A stretch of DNA of 64,000 bases from Sphingopyxis sp. H115 (GTDB lineage Bacteria > Pseudomonadota > Alphaproteobacteria > Sphingomonadales > Sphingomonadaceae), in NCBI RefSeq assembly GCF_001468465.1, contig NZ_LNSA01000012.1:51199-115198 (forward strand), given 5' to 3'. This document shows, piece after piece, positions 8,101 through 16,887 of this stretch. Numbering within the stretch: the stretch's first letter is position 1; every line of letters begins with the position of its first letter. The translations under genes were made by a program, and so were the position numbers. The notes under the pieces are model-generated. The model was given only the letters and a program-made list of their open reading frames with translations, did not search any database and was not told the DNA's origin.

Positions 8101-8937
8101 ATGCTAGTTGCGCTCAAACCCACCCAGGAGACCATCGACATCGTTGCTGCGCTGAAGGGCCGTTGGCACGGTTCCTACGCGATGTGCATCTGCCCTGCGC
8201 ATGCAGACCGAACGCCGTCACTTTCAGTCCGGCAGGGCGAGCGGGGTATTCTGGTCCACTGTTTTGCGGGATGCCGCAGCGAGGATGTCCTGCGCGAAAT
8301 CGGTCGGACCAAACCGATCCTGAATTCCTCTGCCCCAAGCTATCAGCCAGAACGAACTGCGCCAAACGTCAGAAGGATATGGGATCAGGCCACGGAGATC
8401 CGCGGAACGCTCGGTGAAGTCTACCTTCGGTCGCGGCGGCTGCCAATCGACCTCCCCGACTTACGCTTCCATCCGCGGTGCCCATTCGGCCGCAAGCCTA
8501 AGACCACCTTCCGGCCCGCGATACTGGTCGGTGTCAGAACCGGGCACCGGATGACGGCCATCCAGCGGATCAGGCTGACCAACGACGGAACATGGCATGA
8601 TGGCAAATTCATGCTCGGAAAGCCTGAACGGGGCGCGTGGGCACCGCAGTTCGAGGGCGACGTGCTCGCCATTGCTGAGGGCATGGAGGATGCGGCGAGC
8701 TATACTCAGATCAAAGGAGTCCCTTGCTGGGCAGCACTCGGGAATAAGCGTCTCGCGCTAATCAACGTTCCGGACCAAGTTGGCACCCTTTACATCGCCG
8801 CGGACAACGATGGTCCAGGCCGATACGCTGCAATGGCGGCAGTTGGATCACATAACATACCAGAAAGGCAGCTCTTGCGTGATCCGCCGCCAAGGCCTTT
8901 CCACGATTGGGCAGAAGCTCAGAGCCATATCCGTTAA
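8101..8937 (+). CDS. Primase-like protein with CHC2-type zinc finger and Toprim domain
   Basis: 278 residues. The N-terminus has a primase zinc-binding pattern, C-x2-C... with CICPAHADRTPSLSV and, 20 residues later, VHCFAGC. The C-terminal half is a Toprim fold with a catalytic-type Glu in LAIAEGMEDAASY and the Asp pair in IAADNDGPGRYAA. This architecture occurs in plasmid and phage primases lacking a helicase, which make primers for plasmid replication or for the transferred strand. It diverges from the transglycosylase gene. The stop overlaps a minus-strand hypothetical gene by 90 bp. Confidence 0.85.
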   Translation: MLVALKPTQETIDIVAALKGRWHGSYAMCICPAHADRTPSLSVRQGERGILVHCFAGCRSEDVLREIGRTKPILNSSAPSYQPERTAPNVRRIWDQATEIRGTLGEVYLRSRRLPIDLPDLRFHPRCPFGRKPKTTFRPAILVGVRTGHRMTAIQRIRLTNDGTWHDGKFMLGKPERGAWAPQFEGDVLAIAEGMEDAASYTQIKGVPCWAALGNKRLALINVPDQVGTLYIAADNDGPGRYAAMAAVGSHNIPERQLLRDPPPRPFHDWAEAQSHIR

Positions 8938-9279
8938 ATGAACATCAGGCTGAGTGTCGGCGATGAAGATCGGGCGCGAGGCACCGACAAACGCTGTAAG
9001 CTGTTGAACGAGCCATTCGGAAACATACCGCAAACTTGCCGGTCGAATTTCAGCATCGATATGCAGTTCCGACTTCCGCCGTCGAAGTTCATAGGCCACA
9101 CCATCATAGAAAACGGATCGGTCCATTGAGGAACCCGTTTCAAGCAGTGCAGCGAAACTACGCAGACCGATTACTTGCATCTTTCCCACTACAAAGCTTG
9201 CGGGATTATCAATCGCGTCAATTCGATTTATGGCGAACCATTTGCCCATGAAATCTCGGATTTTCGGTGATGGGGCCAA
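8848..9279 (-). CDS. Hypothetical protein overlapping the primase gene tail-to-tail
   Basis: 143 residues. Not recognised. The composition looks protein-like rather than a shadow: FAINRIDAIDNPASFVVGK, SELHIDAEIRPASLRYVSEW and IFIADTQPDVHLTDMAL alternate sensibly between hydrophobic and polar residues. The final 30 residues are antisense to the primase C-terminus, and could be longer than the real product. It ends the left plasmid segment; the B12 island begins about 80 bp beyond its start. Confidence 0.4.
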   Translation of the reverse strand: MAPSPKIRDFMGKWFAINRIDAIDNPASFVVGKMQVIGLRSFAALLETGSSMDRSVFYDGVAYELRRRKSELHIDAEIRPASLRYVSEWLVQQLTAFVGASRPIFIADTQPDVHLTDMALSFCPIVERPWRRITQELPFWYVM

Positions 9280-9358
9280 AGGAAAACGCTATCACTTCAA
9301 GACACAGCTTGGTTTTATCCTGTATGTCAATTATACTGCCGCTGACTTCGGTTAAAAT

Positions 9359-9658
9359 CCGTTGTCAACAGATCGCGCCGGTGCCCGAGAGGGTTTAATT
9401 CGGGAACACGGTGAGGAGCGGCTTTTGCTGATCCGAGTCCGAGGCTGTCCCTGCAACTGTAAGCGGCGAGCGCGATGCACATCGCTTCCACCTTCGGGCG
9501 GGAGCAGCCACTGGGCCGGACGCTAAGTCATGCGGGGCCTGGGAAGGCCGTGCATCAAGCTGTGACCCGCGAGCCAGGAGACCTGCCGGCGCTTGGTCGC
9601 TCTTGCTGCGGTCCAGGGGATGGCCATGGCACGGTAAACCTCCGTCTGAGCGACGAAT
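9359..9658 (+). repeat. ~300-bp direct repeat, copy 1 (contains cobalamin riboswitch 1)
   Basis: This stretch is nearly identical to 10338-10634, beginning at CCGTTGTCAACAGATCGCG and ending just after CCGTCTGAGCGACGAA. Most differences are single-base substitutions, plus a diverged peripheral loop. The two copies flank the small gene at 9807. The arrangement indicates a local duplication of a riboswitch with its expression platform. Confidence 0.9.
9371..9592 (+). promoter_or_regulatory. Cobalamin riboswitch 1 (duplicate, upstream of an orphan gene)
   Basis: All hallmarks of the AdoCbl-sensing cobalamin aptamer are present in order: GGTGCCC near the 5' end, GGGAACACGGTG, GGCTGTCCCTGCAACTGTAA, GCCACTGGG, GGGAAGGC, GTGACCCGCGAGCCAGGAGA and CCTGCC. 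B12 binding normally lowers expression downstream. The next gene on the strand starts 215 nt beyond the aptamer and is not a known B12 gene. Confidence 0.93.
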
Positions 9659-9806
9659 CGATGTGACTGGGTCTTTCAGCGGCCCCGGCGCTGCGGGCGC
9701 GCGCCAGGAGAAAGCTGCTGACCACCTCACGTGGCGACTTGGTCTTGGTTCGTGGCGTCCGGACCGGAGACACCTGCAATGCAAATGTCATATAGTGCCT
9801 GACGTT

Positions 9807-10283
9807 ATGGCAATCCGCCGCTTGGTCACCCTCAAGAAAGACAATGACCATTTGGTCGTAGAGGTAGACCTCGATGGGCCGATGCCGATTGGCCTTGTGG
9901 TCCATAAGGGCGAGCGCGACGCTACCATGCGGCTACTCATGGCGAAGAGTGGCAGCGCAATCGACAAACCCGGAAGAGTTTGCAGATTTCAACCCGATCA
10001 GTTGGGCTCTGCTGAAATGCTTGTCGATGAGCTTCGCGACAGGCTCCGCCGGATCGCTTCGAAACCCCTTAGTCTCAAGCAGATTGAGAAGCTGTTGTCG
10101 CTCACCCCCGCCGAACGCAACCGGTGGTCGAAAGATGGCCGACTGCAAATTTCCGGGACATCCAAAATACGCCGAGGGGACAACCTCATTTCGCTCGCGA
10201 CCTATAATGTGGATGCGGTGGAACGGTTGCTTGAAAATCCTGCCATCGTTGAGGCTTGGCGTCGTTCCGATGCCAGTCGTTAA
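9807..10283 (+). CDS. Unknown gene between two duplicated B12 riboswitches
   Basis: 158 residues from the ATG at 9807; upstream in-frame codons read like non-coding RNA. Not recognised. The N-terminal half looks like a small beta-rich domain (RLVTLKKDNDHLVVEVDL, PIGLVVHKGERDATMRLL). The C-terminal half is helical with LSLKQIEKLLSLTPAERNRW, then KDGRLQISGTSKIRRGDN, a pattern suggestive of DNA binding. It has no signal peptide, membrane segment or corrinoid-enzyme motif. Riboswitch 1 lies upstream, so it would formally be B12-regulated, but it may simply have inserted between the duplicated leaders. Confidence 0.55.
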   Translation: MAIRRLVTLKKDNDHLVVEVDLDGPMPIGLVVHKGERDATMRLLMAKSGSAIDKPGRVCRFQPDQLGSAEMLVDELRDRLRRIASKPLSLKQIEKLLSLTPAERNRWSKDGRLQISGTSKIRRGDNLISLATYNVDAVERLLENPAIVEAWRRSDASR

Positions 10284-10337
10284 GGGATTGGCTTTCGGGC
10301 GACTTTCGACTAGTGGATCAACGTCAACGGTTTAAGA

Positions 10338-10634
10338 CCGTTGTCAACAGATCGCGCCGGTGCCCGAGAGGGCTTAATTCGGGAACACGGTGAGGAGCGG
10401 CCTTGGCTGATCCGAATCCGAGGCTGTCCCTGCAACTGTAAGCGGCGAGCGCGATGCACATCGCTTCCACCTTCGGGCGGAAGCAGCCACTGGGCCTTAC
10501 GCTTGTCCAAGCGCGGCCTGGGAAGGCCGTGCATCAAGCTATGACCCGCGAGCCAGGAGACCTGCCGGCGTTTGGTCGCTCTTGCTGCGGTCCAGGGGAT
10601 GGCCATGGCACGGTAACCTCCGTCTGAGCGACGA
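10338..10634 (+). repeat. ~300-bp direct repeat, copy 2 (contains cobalamin riboswitch 2)
   Basis: Second copy of the 9359-9658 repeat. This copy sits in front of btuB and is presumably the parental, functional one. Confidence 0.9.
10350..10571 (+). promoter_or_regulatory. Cobalamin riboswitch 2, leader of the btu operon
   Basis: Same ordered aptamer blocks as riboswitch 1, ending AGCCAGGAGACCTGCC. It precedes the btuB start by about 230 nt. That gap contains a conserved hairpin region (10573-10634) likely to be the expression platform. Control of an outer-membrane corrinoid receptor is the commonest role of this riboswitch class. Confidence 0.95.
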
Positions 10635-10798
10635 ACCATTGCGGCTGGGGCCGCAGGGTTAGTCCTGCGCGGGTGAATTGTGCCCACTCGCGTTGGCCTG
10701 GCCGACCGTTCGTGCGCTCTCCCGACTCGCCTTGGGAGTTGATGGATCCGGTTGCCCCTTTTCGTCGCGCAGTTGCTCGGCACCAAGGGGGTATCCCG

Positions 10799-12742
10799 AT
10801 GAAGAAACCTGTTCTCGTATCCACGTTTGCGCTGGCGCTAGCCAGCTGCCCGGCCTTCGCGCAGTCGAACCCGGGACAGCCTACAACCAATGACAGCGGA
10901 GAAACCATTGTCGTGACGGCGTCACGGTCCGGTGAGGCCGTGGCCGTAAACAAGCTCGGTGCGTCGGTGACGGTACTGGACAGCGAAGCGTTGGAGCAGC
11001 GCCAGACCCGGATTGTTTCGGACATTCTGCGCGATGTGCCGGGCGTTGCCGTGAGCCGCACCGGCGCTGCTGGCGGCCTCACCCAGCTCCGGCTTCGCGG
11101 CTCCGAGGGCAACCACGTCCTCGTTCTGATTGACGGTATAGAAGCTTCGGACCCGTATTTTGGCGAGTTCGATTTCGCCACTCTCATTGCCGATCCCGAA
11201 GCCCGCGTTGAAGTCCTGCGAGGGCAGCAGTCCTCGCTTTACGGTTCGGACGCGATCGGCGGCGTTATCCAGTATCTGACATTGACCGGGAAGGAGGCTC
11301 CGGGGGTCAGCTTGCGCGCAGAGGGAGGCAGCTTCAACACCTTCACCGGAAGCGCGCGTGCTGGCGGAGTGTCTGGCGATCTCGATTATGCTGTGTCTGG
11401 CGCTTACTATCACACCGGCGGCTATCCCACGGCACGAAATGGCAGCAGGGATGTCGGCTCCGACATCGCAGGCCTTTCGGCCAAGCTCATCTGGTCGCCG
11501 TCCGAAACCTTCAAACTGACCGGCGTTGCCCGCTACAGCTTCACGGAAGCCGATACCAACAACAGCGAGAACAATCCGGCGAGCCCGCTATTCGGATTCA
11601 CCGTCGACAGCCCCGGCGTGTTCTTCAGAAACAAGGCCTTCTATGGTCTTGTGAGAGCTGAACTGATCGGGCTCGACGGCCGCTGGACGAACGCAGTGAC
11701 AGGGCAAGTCGCGTTGAGCGAGCGCAAGGGCTTCGACGCTGCGGGCTTCGATTACGGCAACAAGGGTAACCGCTACAAAGGCTCGTTCGAATCGAGCCTG
11801 CGGCTGGGCACCGACGCCATCCGGCATCGCCTGACCGCCGCAATCGACGTCGAGCGCGAAGAATTCCAGAACACCACACCGTCATCCTTCGCGTTTCAGG
11901 GAAAAAGATCGACCGACAATGTCGGGATTGTCGGGCAGTATGAACTGCTGATCAACGACGCATTCTCTTTTGGTGCATCGATCCGCCATGACGAAAATGA
12001 TCGCTTTGATGACCCCACAACTTGGCGGGTTCAAGGCAGTTATTCGCTCCCGACTGGTACCCGTGTTCGCGGTGCCTATGGAACGGGGGTCAAGAATCCG
12101 GGCTATTTCGAGCTCTATGGATTTTCCGATGGCCGCTATATTGGCAACCCTAACCTGAGGCCCGAGAAGTCGGAAGGGTGGGAAGCCGGCATCGAGCAAA
12201 GCTTCAGCGATGGCAAGGCCACCATAAGCGCGACCTATTTCGATAGCCGCCTGAAGGACGAAATTTTCACGACCTTCCCCGCTCCGACCTTCATAGCGAC
12301 GCCATCAAACCGTGCAACTTTGTCGAAACAGCATGGCATTGAGGTGGCCCTTGCCGCCCGTCCAATTCCCCAGATCAGGCTGGACGCCGCCTACACATGG
12401 CTTCATGCGCGAGAAAACGGCACAGTCGAGGTGCGTCGCCCCAAGCATATCGGCAGTTTCAACGCGACAGTGTTCAGCAAGGATGAGCGCTTTTCGGGTA
12501 CGTTGACAGTGCGCTACAACGGGCGTCAGACCGATGTCGCGTTTACAAATCCAAGCTTCATTCCGGTGCGCGTGTCCCTGAGGGAATATGTACTGGTTAA
12601 CCTGAATGCCGAATACAAGTTGCGCCCCAACATTTCGTTGTTTGCGCGCGTAGAAAACCTCATCAACGAGCAATACGAAGAGGTGTTCAGTTTCGCCACT
12701 CCGGGCCGCGCAGGCTATGGTGGCGTTCGCGTCCGCTTCTGA
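10799..12742 (+). CDS. btuB: TonB-dependent outer-membrane corrinoid receptor BtuB
   Basis: 647 residues from the ATG at 10799, preceded by AAGGGGGT; the start gives a clean signal peptide ending CPAFA near residue 21. A TonB box ETIVVTASR follows at residues 35-43. The plug domain has LRDVPGVAVSRTGAAGG, LRLRGSEGNHVLVLIDG and VLRGQQSSLYGSDAIGG, and the protein ends in a beta-barrel with a C-terminal aromatic (VRVRF). It imports cobalamin and other corrinoids into the periplasm using TonB energy. The riboswitch upstream and btuFCD downstream support BtuB over another TonB receptor. The stop overlaps the btuF start by one base. Confidence 0.93.
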   Translation: MKKPVLVSTFALALASCPAFAQSNPGQPTTNDSGETIVVTASRSGEAVAVNKLGASVTVLDSEALEQRQTRIVSDILRDVPGVAVSRTGAAGGLTQLRLRGSEGNHVLVLIDGIEASDPYFGEFDFATLIADPEARVEVLRGQQSSLYGSDAIGGVIQYLTLTGKEAPGVSLRAEGGSFNTFTGSARAGGVSGDLDYAVSGAYYHTGGYPTARNGSRDVGSDIAGLSAKLIWSPSETFKLTGVARYSFTEADTNNSENNPASPLFGFTVDSPGVFFRNKAFYGLVRAELIGLDGRWTNAVTGQVALSERKGFDAAGFDYGNKGNRYKGSFESSLRLGTDAIRHRLTAAIDVEREEFQNTTPSSFAFQGKRSTDNVGIVGQYELLINDAFSFGASIRHDENDRFDDPTTWRVQGSYSLPTGTRVRGAYGTGVKNPGYFELYGFSDGRYIGNPNLRPEKSEGWEAGIEQSFSDGKATISATYFDSRLKDEIFTTFPAPTFIATPSNRATLSKQHGIEVALAARPIPQIRLDAAYTWLHARENGTVEVRRPKHIGSFNATVFSKDERFSGTLTVRYNGRQTDVAFTNPSFIPVRVSLREYVLVNLNAEYKLRPNISLFARVENLINEQYEEVFSFATPGRAGYGGVRVRF

Positions 12743-13647
12743 TGTTCCGCAAGGCGCTCTGCCTCCTTTGGATGATCTCCGTGCTTCCGGCTCTGGCCGG
12801 TTGCACGGAGCCGTCTGGTAGTCGCAGCCAGGCGGCAGCAAAGCCAGTCCATGTCATGTCGATGAACCAGTGCACGGATCAGCTTGTCCTGGCATTGCTG
12901 CCACCTGAGCGGATCGCGTCGGTCACTTGGCTGTCGCGCGATCCCGACGGCTCCCTCATGTTCCGCGAGGCTGCGCGTGTCGACATCAACCATGGAATGT
13001 CGGAGGAGGTCCTGCGCCAGAAGCCGGACCTGGTTATTGCCGGGGCATTTACGACGCCGGCAACACGCGGACTGCTTAAGCGATTAGGGTTTCCAATGAT
13101 CGAGGTCGATCATGCGGAAACCTACGAAGATATCCGCAAGATAACCCGACAGGTCGCCAAGGCAGTAGGAGAGCCCGCTCGCGGCGAGGAATTGATCGCA
13201 AAAATGGACCGCCAACTGGCCGACCTTGCGCGCGATCCGGGCCCGCCGCTACGAGTGGCTGCGTGGGATGGTGCTGGCTTCAATGCAAGCACGGGGTCTC
13301 TCTATGACACTGTGCTCAAGACAGCCGGTGCGACCAATGTTGCCAACACACTGCAGAAGAGCAGCTACGGCAAACCGGATATCGAAATCCTGCTCCTTTC
13401 TGCTCCGTCCCTGCTGGTGAAAGGCGCCGGGGTAGGTCGCCGCCCGGGGCTTCGCGAAAACGTCGAGCGACACCCTCTAATCCGTCGCTACTGGGACGGT
13501 GACCGTACGCTGACGATCCGACAGGCGTACTACGTTTGCGGAACGCCGATGGTGACGGAAGCCGCGATGCAGTTGCGCAACGAACTTCGTTCAGCGGCTC
13601 TCCATGCCCGCTCTCCCCTTCCCTTTGCCGGTGGGAAATCGCTATGA
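12742..13647 (+). CDS. btuF: BtuF, periplasmic corrinoid-binding lipoprotein
   Basis: 301 residues. The N-terminus ends in a lipobox ALAGC (Cys21), so the product is a lipoprotein rather than a freely soluble protein. The fold pattern is the class III substrate-binding protein of metal-chelate transporters: SMNQCTDQLVLALLPPERI, then ILVSWLS-like and the long connecting helix after TYEDIRKITRQV. It passes corrinoids from BtuB to BtuCD. The start codon overlaps the btuB stop (TGATG) and its stop overlaps the btuC ATG. Confidence 0.9.
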   Translation: MFRKALCLLWMISVLPALAGCTEPSGSRSQAAAKPVHVMSMNQCTDQLVLALLPPERIASVTWLSRDPDGSLMFREAARVDINHGMSEEVLRQKPDLVIAGAFTTPATRGLLKRLGFPMIEVDHAETYEDIRKITRQVAKAVGEPARGEELIAKMDRQLADLARDPGPPLRVAAWDGAGFNASTGSLYDTVLKTAGATNVANTLQKSSYGKPDIEILLLSAPSLLVKGAGVGRRPGLRENVERHPLIRRYWDGDRTLTIRQAYYVCGTPMVTEAAMQLRNELRSAALHARSPLPFAGGKSL

Positions 13648-14630
13648 CCCGGTGGCTTGTTCCCATGCTGGTCAGTTGTCTGCTCGCCAGCGCTTTCGCT
13701 TCGGTGCTGGCTGGCTCCGTCTGGTTGACACCACGCGAAGCGTTTCAGGCGCTGGCTTTCGATCATGCGGATCTGGCTGGCCAGATCGTCACCCAGATCC
13801 GCCTGCCACGGGTTGTCCTTTCGATGGCCATCGGTGGCATCCTTGGCCTCTCGGGTGCCGTCATGCAGGGGCTGTTGCGAAACCCGCTGGCTGACCCCGG
13901 CCTGCTGGGCGTTTCGGCAGGTGCCTCGCTCGGTGCGGTCATCGCCATCTATTTCGGCTTTGCCGCCAGTTTTACCCTTGCCGCTCCGCTGTTTGGTCTG
14001 ACAGGTGCATTCGTCACCACAGGCATTGCCTTCATCCTTGCGCGGGGAGGCGGTACCCTATCGCTCATCCTGGCCGGGGCAGCAGTCAGCAGCATAGCCA
14101 GTGCAGGCGTCAGTCTGGCGCTCAACCTCTCCCCCAATCCTTATGCCGCTTACGAGATCATGACCTGGCTGATGGGTTCGCTTGCCGATCGAAGCTGGGA
14201 TCATGTCCGCCTTGCCACACCCTTTATCCTTGCCGGGGGTACGATGCTTCTGCTGACGGGCCGAGCTCTGGATGCTCTTGCATTGGGTGAAGCGCAGGCT
14301 GAAAGCCTGGGGATTGCGGTTTCACGAACGCGCATGCTGGCGCTGATCGGTACGGCCCTTGGCGTCGGAGGCGCAACCGCCGTATCCGGAACGATCGGTT
14401 TCGTAGGCCTGATTGCGCCTCACCTTGTCCGGCCTCTGGTCGCCCATCGTCCAGGCAAGGTGCTCATCCCGGCCATGCTGGTTGGAGCCGTTCTGGTAAC
14501 CCTCGCCGACATCGCGTCGCGCACATTGGTATTCCGGGGCATGCCGCTAAATCTCGGGGTGTTCATCAGCCTGATCGGGGCACCGTTCTTCCTGTGGCTG
14601 GTCCTTCATGTCCGGAGACGCACCGCATGA
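13644..14630 (+). CDS. btuC: BtuC, B12 ABC-transporter permease
   Basis: 328 residues from the ATG at 13644, which overlaps the btuF stop as ATGA. About nine to ten hydrophobic helices are visible. FecCD-family signatures are present: IRLPRVVLSMAIGGILGLSG, VMQGLLRNPLADPGLLGVSA and, near the C-terminus, GTIGFVGLIAPHLVRPLV, which is the region that contacts the ATPase. It forms the inner-membrane channel of the BtuCD importer. Confidence 0.93.
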   Translation: MTRWLVPMLVSCLLASAFASVLAGSVWLTPREAFQALAFDHADLAGQIVTQIRLPRVVLSMAIGGILGLSGAVMQGLLRNPLADPGLLGVSAGASLGAVIAIYFGFAASFTLAAPLFGLTGAFVTTGIAFILARGGGTLSLILAGAAVSSIASAGVSLALNLSPNPYAAYEIMTWLMGSLADRSWDHVRLATPFILAGGTMLLLTGRALDALALGEAQAESLGIAVSRTRMLALIGTALGVGGATAVSGTIGFVGLIAPHLVRPLVAHRPGKVLIPAMLVGAVLVTLADIASRTLVFRGMPLNLGVFISLIGAPFFLWLVLHVRRRTA

Positions 14631-15409
14631 GCGCGCTGCACTTTCATGGTGTTTCGGCGCGCCGGGGGCAGCGTCTGGTCCTTGACGGGATATCGGCGCG
14701 TGTTCCATCGGGCCATCTGACTGCTGTGATCGGCCCCAATGGCGCCGGCAAGAGCACCTTGCTGGACATCACATCGGGCCTCAAACGCCCGGTGCAAGGT
14801 TCGGTCGAACTCGATGGCAAGGACCTCCACCGCCTTGGCCGCCGGGAACTTGCCAAGTTGCGTGCCTATCTGCCGCAACGTGCGGGGGTTGATTGGCCGA
14901 TCACCGTAGAGCGCGTGGTTGCGCTCGGGCTGACTCCGGCGCTGCCAGCATTCGGCACCATACCGTCCGCTCTGCTTCCCGCCATCGACGATGCACTGCT
15001 CGCCTGCGATCTGCTGGGTTTGCGGGATCGGCCAGCCACGCAATTGTCGGGTGGCGAACTGGCGCGGGCAATGCTGGCCCGCGCGATTGTCGGCGATCCA
15101 GCGCTTCTGATCGTTGATGAACCAACCGCGGGTCTGGATCCACGCCATGCCATCGATGCCGTCCAGCGTCTCAAGGCCCGGACCACGGCCGGGTGCACGG
15201 TTGTCATGGCGATCCACGATCTTGATCTGGCCTTGGCCTTCGCGGACTCGATCCTCGCAATCCGCGATGGGCGATTGCTTGCACACGGTCCGACGCACGA
15301 AGTCGTCACCGAAAGCCTACTCACCTCGCTCTATGACGTTCCGGTCCGGTTATCTCGTGACGGGGACGGCATTTCCGTCCGCTTTCTCAAGTCCGGGGTA
15401 TCATCATGA
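14627..15409 (+). CDS. btuD: BtuD, B12 ABC-transporter ATPase
   Basis: 260 residues from the ATG at 14627 (ATGA overlap with btuC). Walker A is GPNGAGKS at about residue 36, signature LSGGELARAMLARAI at ~140, Walker B LLIVDEPTAGLDPRHA, and the switch His in VVMAIHDLDLALAF. It drives corrinoid import through BtuC. It overlaps the next gene by 4 nt. Confidence 0.93.
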   Translation: MSALHFHGVSARRGQRLVLDGISARVPSGHLTAVIGPNGAGKSTLLDITSGLKRPVQGSVELDGKDLHRLGRRELAKLRAYLPQRAGVDWPITVERVVALGLTPALPAFGTIPSALLPAIDDALLACDLLGLRDRPATQLSGGELARAMLARAIVGDPALLIVDEPTAGLDPRHAIDAVQRLKARTTAGCTVVMAIHDLDLALAFADSILAIRDGRLLAHGPTHEVVTESLLTSLYDVPVRLSRDGDGISVRFLKSGVSS

Positions 15410-16386
15410 ACCAGATTTCCTTTGACGAACTGGCACGTCTCGCGTGCGACCCTGGCCATGGCTGGAGCATCGGCACATTCGGTGCGATCGGCGAATTCAT
15501 TCGCGACGAGGATGAGCCGGCCACGGTTCAAAACGACCGCGACAATATCGAAATCGTGACCGCTCGCGGTGCCTTGCGGATCAGGCATTCGGATAGCTTT
15601 GAATGCCTTGCCTGGGATAGCCTGTCCTCTGATGGCGAAAGCTGGGGTCATGCAATGGCGCTCTGCGCGCCTCTGACTGGTTCGGTCGATCGGGCTGTCG
15701 TATCTTTGGGCGCCGATACCGACGCCATTCGCAGGGAAGACCAGTCGAGCCGCCTGTTCGACATGGGCGTTTGTAACGGCACCATAAGGATGTGCGCCCG
15801 CACTGACGACGAAGCGCTGATCGGGGCTCTCGAGGCTCTTGAAGGTCAGGACCTGCTGTCTTCGCCAACAGTCATGGCCGAGGTTCTGCGTGCGCAGCCC
15901 CACCGGGTCATGCTCTCGCCTGCCGGACGGATCGAAGTCTTCCAACCGATTCCGCCTCCGGATGGGAAATCGCCGGAAGGCCCGCACACCCATCTGCTTG
16001 CCAAGCTTATCGGGAAGGGTCGGCCACATGGCGCCAACGTCCCCATTCCGGATGGCTATCAGTCGATCCTGAACATTCACCCTCGCTCACCTTGGCGGAA
16101 CGCACTGGGTGAACGGCACGATTTCGTGCCCGATACGGACACCGCCTTTTCACCTATGCTTGAACGCTTTGGCCTTGATCAGGATCGTGCCGTGGACGCA
16201 CATATCCGCACCGCTGTGGCTGAAGGCGCAAACCCTGAATTCTTTGATTGGCCCGACACACGGCGGGGCCGAACGAAAGCCCGCATCGTCCTGCGCCGTC
16301 TTGCCGCTGCCGGTCACGAGCACGTGGGTCCCTGGCGCGTCTGGTTCGACCGCGCTCCCGTTGAAACCGATGAAACGGAACAGTGA
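15406..16386 (+). CDS. Uncharacterised protein, last gene of the btu operon
   Basis: 326 residues, ATG overlapping the btuD stop as ATGA, so translation is coupled to the importer. Not recognised with confidence. It has no signal peptide or membrane segment, so it is probably cytoplasmic. A His-containing region PEGPHTHLLAKLIGKGR and LNIHPRSPWR are the most distinctive parts; acidic residues are frequent in the N-terminal half. Riboswitch control and coupling to btuD suggest a role in corrinoid handling after import, for example binding or salvage, but nothing in the sequence proves a reaction. Confidence 0.75.
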   Translation: MNQISFDELARLACDPGHGWSIGTFGAIGEFIRDEDEPATVQNDRDNIEIVTARGALRIRHSDSFECLAWDSLSSDGESWGHAMALCAPLTGSVDRAVVSLGADTDAIRREDQSSRLFDMGVCNGTIRMCARTDDEALIGALEALEGQDLLSSPTVMAEVLRAQPHRVMLSPAGRIEVFQPIPPPDGKSPEGPHTHLLAKLIGKGRPHGANVPIPDGYQSILNIHPRSPWRNALGERHDFVPDTDTAFSPMLERFGLDQDRAVDAHIRTAVAEGANPEFFDWPDTRRGRTKARIVLRRLAAAGHEHVGPWRVWFDRAPVETDETEQ

Positions 16387-16484
16387 GGTTGCGCCTGCAA
16401 TTTCAGCGCGAACTTTGATTGGCATGATCGAAGTTTGGGTCTAGAGATATTCAATGATGATGCGGGTTTGCCCGTGCCATCGAT

Positions 16485-16693
16485 GATCGCGCCGGTGCCC
16501 CCAACGGGGCTTAATCGGGAATGCGGTGCGGGAGCGTAGCTCCCAAATCCGCGGCTGTCCCTGCAACTGTAAGCGGATAGCGCGATGCACATTTTTCCTG
16601 CGCGTGCAGGAAAAGCCACTGGACCGCGCATGAACGCGCATCTGGGAAGGCGTGCATCAAGCTGTGACCCGCGAGCCAGGAGACCTGCCGGCG
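16485..16693 (+). promoter_or_regulatory. Cobalamin riboswitch 3, leader of the biosynthetic operon
   Basis: Same block order as the other two (GGTGCCC, GGCTGTCCCTGCAACTGTAA, GTGACCCGCGAGCCAGGAGA, CCTGCC) with a shorter peripheral arm. It precedes cobW by about 195 nt, and the same post-aptamer hairpin segment is present at 16696-16762. It would repress the corrin genes when adenosylcobalamin is plentiful. Confidence 0.95.
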
Positions 16694-16887
16694 CTCTGGT
16701 CGCTCTTGCCCGGGTCCAGGGGATGGCCAAGGCACGGTACTCTTCCGTCTGAGCGACGAAGCTGTGCGGCTGGGGCTGCACGGCCGCGTGGTTTCGGGCG
16801 TCTGTCGCGCCAGCCCGTTGTCGCGCGCCGACCGGACCTGTCCGGCAAGCCCTGCCCGGTGTCGCTCTGGCGCGCGGAGGAACTGCC

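Noticed and set aside
9623..9640. Five-codon leader peptide in the riboswitch expression platform
   Set aside because: The AGGGG is only about one base from the ATG and the frame is not kept in riboswitch 3; likely incidental to RNA structure.
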